A stretch of 21,498 bases of DNA, taken from assembly GCA_964426945.1 (NCBI GenBank), contig CAYRSS010000063.1, positions 1 through 21,498 on the forward strand, written 5' to 3'. The translations under genes were made by a program, and so were the position numbers. The notes under the pieces were generated by a model that was given only the letters and a program-made list of their open reading frames with translations, was not told the origin of the DNA and did no database searches. The stretch comes from CAYRSS01 sp964426945. GTDB lineage: Bacteria; Planctomycetota; Phycisphaerae; UBA1845. Every line of letters starts with the position of its first letter. The first letter of the stretch is position 1. Below are positions 7,632 through 14,655 of this stretch, piece after piece.

Positions 7632-8612
7632 TCCGCCTTCTTCCGCTGCCGCCGCCTCGGGGAGCCCAAGTGCAGTACGAATCCGCCGCCCCACGGCGGC
7701 AGCCGAGAGTCCACCGGTCTTCCTGACAAAGGCTGTGTATTCGGCGTGTCGCTTGGCCACCAAGGTGTCCACCGGGCCGATCAGTCCTTCCACCAGCGTC
7801 CGCCGCCCGCGCTCCGAGAGGCGCGACAGTCGCCGGGAGACGAGCTCCTCGAGCAGCATGTGGTCGCGGTAGCTGCCCAGCGTCTCCTGCAGCGCGGCCA
7901 GGTCGTTCACGAGTGTCCGGTGATCGGAGACGAACGCCGCTTTGAGCAACTCCACCGCATAGCGCAGCCGCTTGACGCTGATGCGCATGGCGTGCAGGTC
8001 TTCGGGGCGCTCCCCCGCGCGGAGGGTCGCCAGGTTTGCGAACGCGCTGTCGACCAACGGAGCCAGCGCGGCCCAGGCCGCTTGGGGCGGCGCGTCGCCC
8101 GCCTCGTGACGTGGGTGCAGCTTCGCGACCAGTCGCCCGATCTTTCGGCCCAGCCCGGCACAGTCCCAGCCGTCGAGCCGCTTGAGCATGCGTTCCCGCT
8201 CGCGGGTGCGGCGGTCTTCGACGAATTCCCACACATGTTCGATCGCGGCGCGATCGGCGGGCCGGTCTGTCGCCGCGTGGATCGACGCGAGCAGTTGGGC
8301 ATGCACGTCCCATTCGCGTGGGGCGCCCAGCGCGCGCGTCAACCGCCTCAGACGCTTGCCCACGCGCCGCGCCGACCGCGCAGGCAGATAGGCCTCGAAT
8401 ACGCGCAGCGCTTCACGGAGCCGGCGCGAGGCCACGCGCATGGCGTGAAGCGCCTCGATGTCGTCGCCGCTTCTCGCGCCCTGCTCGTTGGCGACGATCG
8501 CCGACCAGCGCTTGTGAATCCCGCGGCGGGCGATCTCCGCCTGGCTCTGCGCCGCGGCTGCGCGGCCCTCATCGACGGCGGGTGCGTCGAGTTTTCCCTG
8601 TGAAACGATCAC
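7611..8612 (-). CDS. CHAD-domain protein (predicted polyphosphate-binding)
   Basis: CHAD domains are all-helical, rich in conserved His, Lys and Arg, and known to bind inorganic polyphosphate. This 333-residue protein contains both internal halves. The first has EALHAMRVASRRLREALR (His56, Arg59, Arg63) and LTRALGAPREWDV. The second has LHAMRISVKRLRYAVELL (His207, Lys214, Arg215) and LQETLGSYRD (241-250). No CYTH triphosphatase domain is fused to it. It begins with GTG at 8612, a start I trust moderately because no strong ribosome site is seen and no ATG lies near. The C-terminal tail is acidic and low-complexity. It is convergent with sixA and overlaps it by 21 bases, so the two transcripts are antisense at their ends. 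Confidence 0.85.
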   Translation of the reverse strand: MIVSQGKLDAPAVDEGRAAAAQSQAEIARRGIHKRWSAIVANEQGARSGDDIEALHAMRVASRRLREALRVFEAYLPARSARRVGKRLRRLTRALGAPREWDVHAQLLASIHAATDRPADRAAIEHVWEFVEDRRTRERERMLKRLDGWDCAGLGRKIGRLVAKLHPRHEAGDAPPQAAWAALAPLVDSAFANLATLRAGERPEDLHAMRISVKRLRYAVELLKAAFVSDHRTLVNDLAALQETLGSYRDHMLLEELVSRRLSRLSERGRRTLVEGLIGPVDTLVAKRHAEYTAFVRKTGGLSAAAVGRRIRTALGLPEAAAAEEGGSEQPGR

Positions 8613-8703
8613 CGCTCAACTGTACGAACGTGGCGCCCGCAATGGAATTCGCCGCGGCACCCGCTCGGAAGATTTAACAATTCCCGGACCTGCTCACGCC
8701 CGA

Positions 8704-8709
8704 TAGAAT
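8704..8709 (+). promoter_or_regulatory. Possible -10 element upstream of the one-TM protein gene
   Basis: TAGAAT matches the -10 consensus at five of six positions in the 265-base gap between the divergent CHAD gene and the gene starting near 8878. No good -35 lies 16-18 bases upstream. The leader would be about 160 bases. A TTGACG (8754-8759) with TAGAAG (8775-8780) is a second candidate, but the 15-base spacer is short. Confidence 0.25.
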
Positions 8710-8877
8710 CGCCGCCGGGAGCGTCGGCGCGTCTCGCGACCAGTATCCCAGCCTTGACGAGGCTCAATCGCGCGTAGAAGTGCTGCTTGTCGATCGTCAG
8801 TACGTGCTGTAGTGCTGTTCCAGCTTGACCACGGCGCAGCCGATTCGTTCCACGTTGCAGTCTTCGGAGACGCTGAC

Positions 8878-9612
8878 GTGACCATGCCGAGTTTCAACCT
8901 GTTGGCCGACGCGGACTTCGTGGTCGTGGTGATGGTCGCCGGCATTGTCGGCAGCGTCGTGCTGGCTTTCGTCATTGGCAGCAGGATGGAGAAGAAGCGG
9001 CGTGAGGCGATGCGGGCGCTGGCCGAGGCGTGGGGCTTTCACTTCAACGAGAAGATGGAGGGGCTGGCCGAGGCTGAGTTCGCGGGGCTGCGCCTCTTCA
9101 CGCTCGGCCGATCGAAGGTGGGCAGCAACCTGATCTATCGGCACGAGGACCACGGCTCCGAACTGCTCTTCGACTACCGGTATACCACCGGCGGTGGGAA
9201 GAACTCGCAGACGCATCGACAGACGGTGGTGGCCATGACTTTCACCGGCGCGCTGCCCGCGTTTGAGCTTCGTCCCGAACACGTCTTCCACAAGATCGGC
9301 GGCATGCTGGGCATGCAGGACATCAAGATCCCCGACCGTCCGGCGTTCTCCGGGAAGTTCCTGCTCCGCGAGGCTGATGAGGAGGCGATCCGCGGCGTGT
9401 TCACCGGGCCGGTCTGCGACCTGCTGGAGCGCAACCCGAAGCTCTCCGTCGAAGCGCGCGACCACTACCTGATCGTCTATCGAGCCGCGCGTCGGCCCAA
9501 GCCCGATGAACTCGCCGGCTATCTGGAGCTGGCGCGTCAGATCCGGGACACTCTCCTCGCCGGGCGCTCGGCCGGCCCCGCCGGCGCGCGAATCGCCGCT
9601 CACTATCGATGA
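8878..9612 (+). CDS. One-TM membrane-anchored protein, function unknown
   Basis: I do not recognise the family with certainty. About 244 residues: a short N-terminus, one strongly hydrophobic segment (about residues 14-36), then a basic stretch (RMEKKRREAM) that should keep the rest in the cytosol. The soluble domain starts WGFHFNEKMEGL. It includes a strand-rich part (LLFDYRYTTGGGKNSQTHRQ, then VVAMTF) and PAFELRPEHVFHKIG, and ends with a block around HYLIVYRAARRPKPDEL. This layout resembles uncharacterised proteins of the DUF3137 kind, but I would not assert it. GTG 8878 lies 7 bases after GGAGA (8866-8870). An in-frame ATG at 8884 is the alternative. It is divergent from the CHAD gene. Confidence 0.7.
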   Translation: MTMPSFNLLADADFVVVVMVAGIVGSVVLAFVIGSRMEKKRREAMRALAEAWGFHFNEKMEGLAEAEFAGLRLFTLGRSKVGSNLIYRHEDHGSELLFDYRYTTGGGKNSQTHRQTVVAMTFTGALPAFELRPEHVFHKIGGMLGMQDIKIPDRPAFSGKFLLREADEEAIRGVFTGPVCDLLERNPKLSVEARDHYLIVYRAARRPKPDELAGYLELARQIRDTLLAGRSAGPAGARIAAHYR

Positions 9613-9683
9613 GCGGCGGCGCGCCGCCCGGCGGTCAGGTTCAGCCGTACTCCAGGAGCCTCCGCCGTTATTCCGCCAATCCG

Positions 9684-9712
9684 TTGCAATCCACGCCGCC
9701 GATTGGTACATC
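9684..9712 (+). promoter_or_regulatory. Possible promoter of the CHRD PEP-CTERM gene
   Basis: TTGCAA (9684-9689) and TACATC (9707-9712) are separated by 17 bases. A TGn stands immediately before the -10, as in extended -10 promoters. Each hexamer only partly matches consensus. The start site would fall about 90 bases ahead of the ATG at 9809. Confidence 0.35.
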
Positions 9713-9808
9713 TTGAGACACGGAGCACTCTGCGCGGCGGCCGGGCTGCCGCGTCGGGCCGGGCTCTCAATCAGTGCACATCCCATTCTGATCGGAGGAG
9801 GCAGAAAC

Positions 9809-10297
9809 ATGAGCAAGGCGCGATGGATTCTCGGTGCAGGCCTGCTGACGCTGTGGGCGGTCGCCCCGGTGGCGCAGGCGGCAACGTACAACTTCAACTT
9901 CCCGCTCGACGGGCTGCAGGAGGTACCGCCCGTCGCCACGCCGGCCTCGGGCACCGGGGTCGTGCTGTACGACGACGTGACGAACACGCTGCAGTGGAAC
10001 ATCTCGTACAGCGGCCTGATCGGCAGCGTGACGAATGCCCACTTCCACGGCGCCGCGCCGGTCGGCGTCAACGCCGGGGTCCGGATCGGTCTCGACTTCT
10101 CGGTCAATCCGATCGTCGGCTCGACGGTCATCTCGGAAGCGTTCGAGGCGGAGCTTCTTGGCGGCCTCTGGTATGTGAACATCCACAGCACGTTCCGTCC
10201 GGGCGGCGAGATCCGCGGCCAGGTCGTTCCCGAGCCGGCGTCGCTCGCGCTGCTCGGCCTCCTCGGCGCGGCGGTGATGCGTCGCCGTCGGGCGTAG
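9809..10297 (+). CDS. Exported CHRD-domain PEP-CTERM protein
   Basis: A 162-residue secreted protein. Residues 1-24 form a signal peptide ending in AQA. The mature part is one CHRD domain, a beta-rich module first described in chordin. Its blocks are LDGLQEVPPVATPASGTG (33-50), the NAHFHGAA segment (77-83) and WYVNIHSTFRPGGEIRGQ (121-138). PEP at 141-143, a hydrophobic run and the terminal RRRRA make a complete PEP-CTERM signal, so the protein should be processed by an exosortase and deposited at the cell surface or matrix. The ATG at 9809 follows GGAGGAGG (9794-9801 region) at an ideal distance, suggesting strong translation. It is a single-gene unit with its own terminator. Metal or carbohydrate binding has been suggested for the domain; the role here is unknown. 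Confidence 0.88.
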   Translation: MSKARWILGAGLLTLWAVAPVAQAATYNFNFPLDGLQEVPPVATPASGTGVVLYDDVTNTLQWNISYSGLIGSVTNAHFHGAAPVGVNAGVRIGLDFSVNPIVGSTVISEAFEAELLGGLWYVNIHSTFRPGGEIRGQVVPEPASLALLGLLGAAVMRRRRA

Positions 10298-10366
10298 CGT
10301 CGGCCGTCGTGTTGAACCGGCTGTGACCGGTCCGACATGGTGCAGGACTGATGCCCAAGAGAAACG

Positions 10367-10403
10367 CGGCGGGCCGTCTCGCATGAGACGGCCCGCCGTT
10401 TTT
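10367..10403 (+). terminator. Intrinsic terminator after the CHRD gene
   Basis: A perfect 14-base-pair stem (10367-10380 with 10385-10398), a GCAT loop and five T residues (10399-10403). It ends the CHRD transcript. It also lies just beyond the dxs stop codon (10430) on the opposite strand, where the trailing sequence GCGTTTCTC is less T-rich, so it may work weakly in both directions. Confidence 0.92.
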
Positions 10404-10429
10404 GATTGCCGGCAGCATGGTCTTGTCGG

Positions 10430-12373
10430 TCACCCCGCGGGCGTCCGTGCGACGGCCGAAGCCGAGACCGTTCGGGACGGCGCCTCGCGGATGTCGTCAC
10501 CCCGGCCGGCAAGCAGTTCCTGCACCGCCGCGGCGATGCCGCCGGCGTCGATCCGGCAGTCGGCCAATTGACCCGTGCGGCTGCCGTGGGGGATGAACCG
10601 GTCGGTCGGGATGCCCAGTCGCACCATCCGGCCGATGGGGAGGCCCATTTCCTGCGCCGTCTCCAGCACGGCCGAGCCGAACCCGCCGGTCACCGAGTGA
10701 TCCTCCACCGTCACCACCGGGCGATCGCCGCGGAAGGCCTCGCGGACCATGTCGCGGTCGATCGGCTTGGCGAAGCGGGCGTTCCACACGGCCGCTTCAA
10801 TGCCGCTCTCGGCCAGCACTTCGGCGGCGGTCAACGCTTCCAGCGTCGACACGCCGTACGCCAGAATCGTCGCGGCGTCGCCGCTGCGCATTTTGCGGCC
10901 CTTGCCCATCTCGAACGGCGGGCACGGCAGCATCGGCGCGGGTACGTTGTCGCGCGGATAGCGGATCGCGCTGGGCTGATTGAGCGTCAGGCCGAAGCTC
11001 AGCGAGGCCTTCAGTTCGTCCTCATCGCACGGCGCCATCAGCACCATGCCCGGCATCGGCCGCAGGAACGCAATATCGGCGAAGCCGTGGTGCACCGCGC
11101 CGTCGCCGCCGACCAGCCCGCCGCGATCGAGGCAGAACATGACCGGCAGTCCCTGCAGCACGACCTCCTGAAACACCTGGTCAAACGCCCGCTGGAGGAA
11201 CGTCGAGTAGATCGCGCACACCGGCCGCAGCCCGGCTTTGGCCATGCCGCCCGCGATGTCCACGGTGGCGCTCTCCGCGATGCCGACGTCGCGCGACCGT
11301 TCGGGGAAGCGCTCCATGAAGGTGGACAGGCCGGTGCCGTCGGGCATGCCCGCGGTCATGGCATAGATGCGTTCGTCGCGCTCGGCCAGCTCGACGAGGG
11401 CGTCGACAAACGCGGTGGTCCAGCTCTTGCCGCTGCCGCGCTTGATGGTCGCTTTGCCGCCGACGACCTCAAAAGGCCGAGGGCTGTGGAACTTGCCCGG
11501 CGCGGCGGTGGCCCAGTCGCAACCCTTGCCCTTGACCGTGTGCACGTGCAGCAGCACCGGGTGGTGTGCGTGCTTGAGCGTTTCGAGCATCTCGATGAGG
11601 TGCGGGATGTCATGCCCGTCGATGGGGCCGACGTACTGCAGGTTCATCGATTCGAAGACCTGCCCCGGCGAGACGGTCGCCTTGATGCCCTCCTTGAGGT
11701 GAGCGATCATGTCGAACACCGGCTTGCCCAGCAGCGGCAGCTTCGGCAGGTTGCGCTTGGTCAGCGATTTTACGTCTTCGTAGAAGTTGCTCGCCCGGAA
11801 CTTGCCCAGGTACTCCGCTACGGCGCCCTGCGTTGGCGAGATGCCCCACTCGTTGTCGTTGAGGACCACGAGGAACTGGCGCTTCAGCGTGCCGGCCTGG
11901 TTGAGCCCCTCAAATGCGACGCCGTTGACGATGCTTGCGTCGCCGACCACCGAGACGACGTTTGTCTGGCGCCCGAGGAGCTGATCGGCTCGGGCCATAC
12001 CCACGGCGGTGGCGACGGCCGTGCCGGCGTGGCCGACGCGGAACAGGTCGTACTCGCTCTCGGAAATCTCGGGGAAGCCGCTGACGCCGCCCGGCTTGCG
12101 CAGCGTGTCGAAGCGCTCGTGGCGGCCGGTGAGCAGCTTGTGCGGGTAGCACTGGTGCCCCACGTCCCACAGCAGCCGGTCGGTCTTGAAATCGAAGACG
12201 CGGTGCAGGGCGATGGTCAGCTCGACCACGCCGAGGTTACTGGTGAGGTGGCCGCCGCTGCGGCCGACCACCTCGACGATGCGATCGCGCACCGCACGGG
12301 CCAGTTCGGGCAGCCGCTCGATCGGCAGGGCCCTCAGGTCTGCGGGGGAGTGGATTTCGCTGAGTATGCTCAT
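10430..12373 (-). CDS. dxs: 1-deoxy-D-xylulose-5-phosphate synthase
   Basis: First enzyme of the MEP isoprenoid pathway: condenses pyruvate and glyceraldehyde 3-phosphate with thiamine diphosphate. It has 647 residues, the normal length. His42 in GGHLTSNLG and His73 in DVGHQ are the expected active-site histidines. The cofactor/Mg motif is GDASIVNGVAFEGLN (144-158) with N173 in NDNE; most homologues have GDG rather than GDA. YVGPIDGHD carries the substrate-site His. IAESATVDIAGGM holds the ThDP-activating Glu, where EQHAV is usual. YSTFLQRAFDQ, LDRGGLVGGDGAVHHG and RYPR complete the central domain. The C-terminal transketolase-like domain ends with LGIPTDRFIPHGSR. No Shine-Dalgarno is obvious. 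It lies downstream of the prenyl synthase on the same strand, so they probably form an operon. Confidence 0.93.
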   Translation of the reverse strand: MSILSEIHSPADLRALPIERLPELARAVRDRIVEVVGRSGGHLTSNLGVVELTIALHRVFDFKTDRLLWDVGHQCYPHKLLTGRHERFDTLRKPGGVSGFPEISESEYDLFRVGHAGTAVATAVGMARADQLLGRQTNVVSVVGDASIVNGVAFEGLNQAGTLKRQFLVVLNDNEWGISPTQGAVAEYLGKFRASNFYEDVKSLTKRNLPKLPLLGKPVFDMIAHLKEGIKATVSPGQVFESMNLQYVGPIDGHDIPHLIEMLETLKHAHHPVLLHVHTVKGKGCDWATAAPGKFHSPRPFEVVGGKATIKRGSGKSWTTAFVDALVELAERDERIYAMTAGMPDGTGLSTFMERFPERSRDVGIAESATVDIAGGMAKAGLRPVCAIYSTFLQRAFDQVFQEVVLQGLPVMFCLDRGGLVGGDGAVHHGFADIAFLRPMPGMVLMAPCDEDELKASLSFGLTLNQPSAIRYPRDNVPAPMLPCPPFEMGKGRKMRSGDAATILAYGVSTLEALTAAEVLAESGIEAAVWNARFAKPIDRDMVREAFRGDRPVVTVEDHSVTGGFGSAVLETAQEMGLPIGRMVRLGIPTDRFIPHGSRTGQLADCRIDAGGIAAAVQELLAGRGDDIREAPSRTVSASAVARTPAG

Positions 12374-12541
12374 GCTTGTGTGGCGGGGCGGCGGCAGGCC
12401 GGTGCCCGCTTTGGGGTCTTCCCGCTTCCGGGCCGCGACCCACCGAGATCAGGACTAGCGGCCGCCCGCGGCGCGACTCTTCGCCGGGTGGATCCGCAGG
12501 GATTGTACCGTGCTCTGCCCCGGCGCGTAGTTCCAGAACTT

Positions 12542-13453
12542 TCAATAATCACGTCGCACGACGTACGCGGCGAGCGCTCGCAGGTCGCTCGCTGCCGGGC
12601 CGAACCGGTTGAGGGCCGCGACGGCCTCGCCGGCCGCCTCGTCCGCCGCCCGTCGGCTGCCCTCGATACCTACGCATCTCGGGTAGGTTTGTTTGCCGGC
12701 GGCCTCGTCTTTTCCGACGTTCTTGCCGGCGCGATCGGAGGAGGAGGTGACGTCCAATAAGTCGTCCGCGATCTGGAACGCCCGGCCCAGGTGCTCGCCA
12801 TGGCGGGCGAGGGCCTCGACCGCGTCGTCGTCGCCTCCGCCGGCGATAGCCCCCAGGCGGCAGGCCGCGGCGAAGAGGGCGGCGGTCTTGCGCTCGTGGA
12901 TGTATTGGGCCAGCTCAACGCGCGGGGCTTCGCCCTCGCCCAGCACGTCGGCGGTCTGGCCGCCGATCATCCCCGTCCAGCCCGCCCCGACCGCCAGCGC
13001 ACGCACCATGCGGATCGCCTGCGCCGCGTCGCGGTGGCGGCTGAGCAGTTCGAACGCCAGCACCACGAGGGCATCGCCGGCGAGGATGGCGACGTCCTCG
13101 CCGTAGACCTTGTGGTTGGTCGGTCGCCCGCGGCGGAGGTCGTCATTGTCCATGGCGGGCAGGTCGTCGTGGATCAGGCTGAAGGCGTGGACGCACTCGA
13201 CCGCGGCGCAGACGTGCCAGGCGTCTTCGCGCCGTCCGCCCGCCAGTTCGCAGCACCGCGCAACCAGAAACGGCCGGATCCGCTTGCCGGGCAGCAGGGC
13301 AGTGTAGCGCATCGCATCGATGAGCCGCGGCGGGGCATCGCCGGCGGGAGTGAGGAGCCTCAGAAACGCCTCGTCGAACGCCTGACAGAACGCGGCGATG
13401 GCTTCGAGCAGCGCGGCGCGGGCGGCGGCGTTGTGGGCGGTGGGGTCGGTCAT
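12542..13453 (-). CDS. ispA: Polyprenyl synthetase (farnesyl/geranylgeranyl diphosphate synthase)
   Basis: Condenses isopentenyl diphosphate with allylic diphosphates to C15 or C20 prenyl diphosphates. It has 303 residues, typical of the bacterial IspA family. The first Asp-rich motif is LIHDDLPAMDNDDLRRG (Asp96, Asp97, Asp102) with the two extra residues of bacterial FPP synthases. GKRIRP (56-61) binds isopentenyl diphosphate, GGQTADV and HERKT follow, and the second Asp-rich motif is DDLLD (230-234) with GKNVGKDEAAGKQTYP after it. The residues before the first motif (HAFSL) are small or aromatic at chain-length positions, so C15 versus C20 is uncertain. The ATG at 13453 follows AGGAAG. It sits between a membrane-protein gene (59 bases upstream) and dxs (168 bases downstream), all on the same strand. 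Confidence 0.91.
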   Translation of the reverse strand: MTDPTAHNAAARAALLEAIAAFCQAFDEAFLRLLTPAGDAPPRLIDAMRYTALLPGKRIRPFLVARCCELAGGRREDAWHVCAAVECVHAFSLIHDDLPAMDNDDLRRGRPTNHKVYGEDVAILAGDALVVLAFELLSRHRDAAQAIRMVRALAVGAGWTGMIGGQTADVLGEGEAPRVELAQYIHERKTAALFAAACRLGAIAGGGDDDAVEALARHGEHLGRAFQIADDLLDVTSSSDRAGKNVGKDEAAGKQTYPRCVGIEGSRRAADEAAGEAVAALNRFGPAASDLRALAAYVVRRDY

Positions 13454-13512
13454 GCGGCGCTTCCTGCGGCCGGCGGGACTGCGATCGACGGGGCGGGGCG
13501 CATGCAGAACTC

Positions 13513-14394
13513 CTACAGCGGCCAGCCGATTTCATGAATGAACTGCTGGCTGGCCAGCTCGCCGATGATGGCGAAGAGCGATGCGAAGTACAGGATGCCG
13601 GTCGCGGATTGCGTAGACCGAATCTTCACGCATTCGGCCACCATCCACGCGAAGATGCCGACCGCCACCAGCCCCAGCCCGATCCGCAGTGATAGCATCA
13701 GCCATGCGCCGGCGAGGGCGGCGGACAAGCCCACGGGTTCGGCGCGATCGGCCTGCGCCAGCGCCGCGTCTGCCGCGACTACGGACGGACCGGCGTCGGC
13801 GCGCGTCGGTCGGAGCGTGCCGATCGCCCCGGAGAACCCGAGCGCCAGGCTCGCGAGCAGGAAGACTGTACGGATCCCCACAGCCCACAGCAGCACGCGC
13901 GAGAAGTGGCGCAGCGGGGCGATTGTCATGCGGGTCTGCGTCAGGTAGGCATGGCCGAGCAGCCAGGCGACGGTGATGCTGCCCAGCAGCAGGGCGGCGG
14001 CCACGAAGCCGGCGACCGCCATAATCCGCAACGCGGTCGTCGGGTCCGCCTGCCGGGTGAACAGCGTGAGCCCGTGCAGGCACGCGGCGGCGATCCCCGC
14101 GGCGCCGCCCAGCGCCGTCAGCCCGCGATACAGCCCGACCGCCCGTTCCATCAGCGGGGCGGCGAAAACGAGGACCGCCGCGGCGACCGCCAGGGCCGCG
14201 CCGAGAGCGGTGTCGAGCGGGGCGGCGATCTGCCAGCCGGCTTGACTCAGCACCCAGAGGGTCGCGCCCGAGCCCAGCGCGAGCACAATCGCCCCGATGG
14301 TCCGCAGGTAGTTCCAGGCCATCGCCCGCGGATTACCGCTGGCCATCACCAGCAGCATGCCGCCGCCCAGGGTGTAGAGAAAAGTCACGACCAT
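13513..14394 (-). CDS. Multi-spanning membrane protein, function unknown
   Basis: A 293-residue integral membrane protein with about eight hydrophobic segments: roughly 3-18, 28-47, 60-80, 91-108, 119-146, 162-187, 220-250 and 262-280. It has no recognised transporter signature. The motif WLLGHAYLTQTRMTIAPLRH resembles the GHWYL-x-PL block I recall from uncharacterised membrane proteins in planctomycetes and related phyla, but I cannot name the family. One Ala-rich extramembrane loop (about 190-215) lies between segments six and seven. I chose ATG 14394 because the first membrane segment begins directly after it and GGATGG lies upstream. The frame stays open further upstream, but that region overlaps the M32 gene antisense. 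It is first in line with ispA and dxs, so a role in membrane or isoprenoid physiology is possible. Confidence 0.72.
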   Translation of the reverse strand: MVVTFLYTLGGGMLLVMASGNPRAMAWNYLRTIGAIVLALGSGATLWVLSQAGWQIAAPLDTALGAALAVAAAVLVFAAPLMERAVGLYRGLTALGGAAGIAAACLHGLTLFTRQADPTTALRIMAVAGFVAAALLLGSITVAWLLGHAYLTQTRMTIAPLRHFSRVLLWAVGIRTVFLLASLALGFSGAIGTLRPTRADAGPSVVAADAALAQADRAEPVGLSAALAGAWLMLSLRIGLGLVAVGIFAWMVAECVKIRSTQSATGILYFASLFAIIGELASQQFIHEIGWPL

Positions 14395-14445
14395 AAGGCC
14401 ATCCGGTGCCTGCGCCGGCGGGATGCCGCCGTGCTGCGGGATTTG

Positions 14446-14472
14446 ATCATACCGCGAACGCACAGCCTGTGC
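14446..14472 (-). promoter_or_regulatory. Possible promoter with overlapping palindrome before the membrane-protein/ispA/dxs genes
   Basis: On the minus strand TATGAT (14451-14446) is a five-of-six -10. Where the -35 would be, there is a palindrome gcacag-c-ctgtgc (14460-14472) instead of a consensus hexamer. This could mark a regulator-dependent promoter with an operator. The arrangement is only suggestive. Confidence 0.25.
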
Positions 14473-14655
14473 AGGGCCGCCGCAAGGGGGCGCAGACGTG
14501 TTTGTGATCGTGTCGGATCGCTGCGCCGGGGGCCTTGGGCAACTGGTCCCCACGCGGGCGGCCCGGTATCGTGCGGCGGTCCATCGCGCGGTCGCGCCCC
14601 GGCCCAGTGGGCCCTGGCGGCGTCGACCGAGGCGCGATGGCGGAGGATGCCGCCG

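Noticed and set aside
9613..9640. GC hairpin ggcgg-cgcg-ccgcc as terminator of the one-TM gene
   Set aside because: The stem is short and no T-tract follows, so it is not a convincing intrinsic terminator.
10406..12760. 784-codon plus-strand frame opposite dxs
   Set aside because: It is fully antisense to dxs, which has all family motifs. The translation is His/Arg/Ala/Val-rich with no domain.
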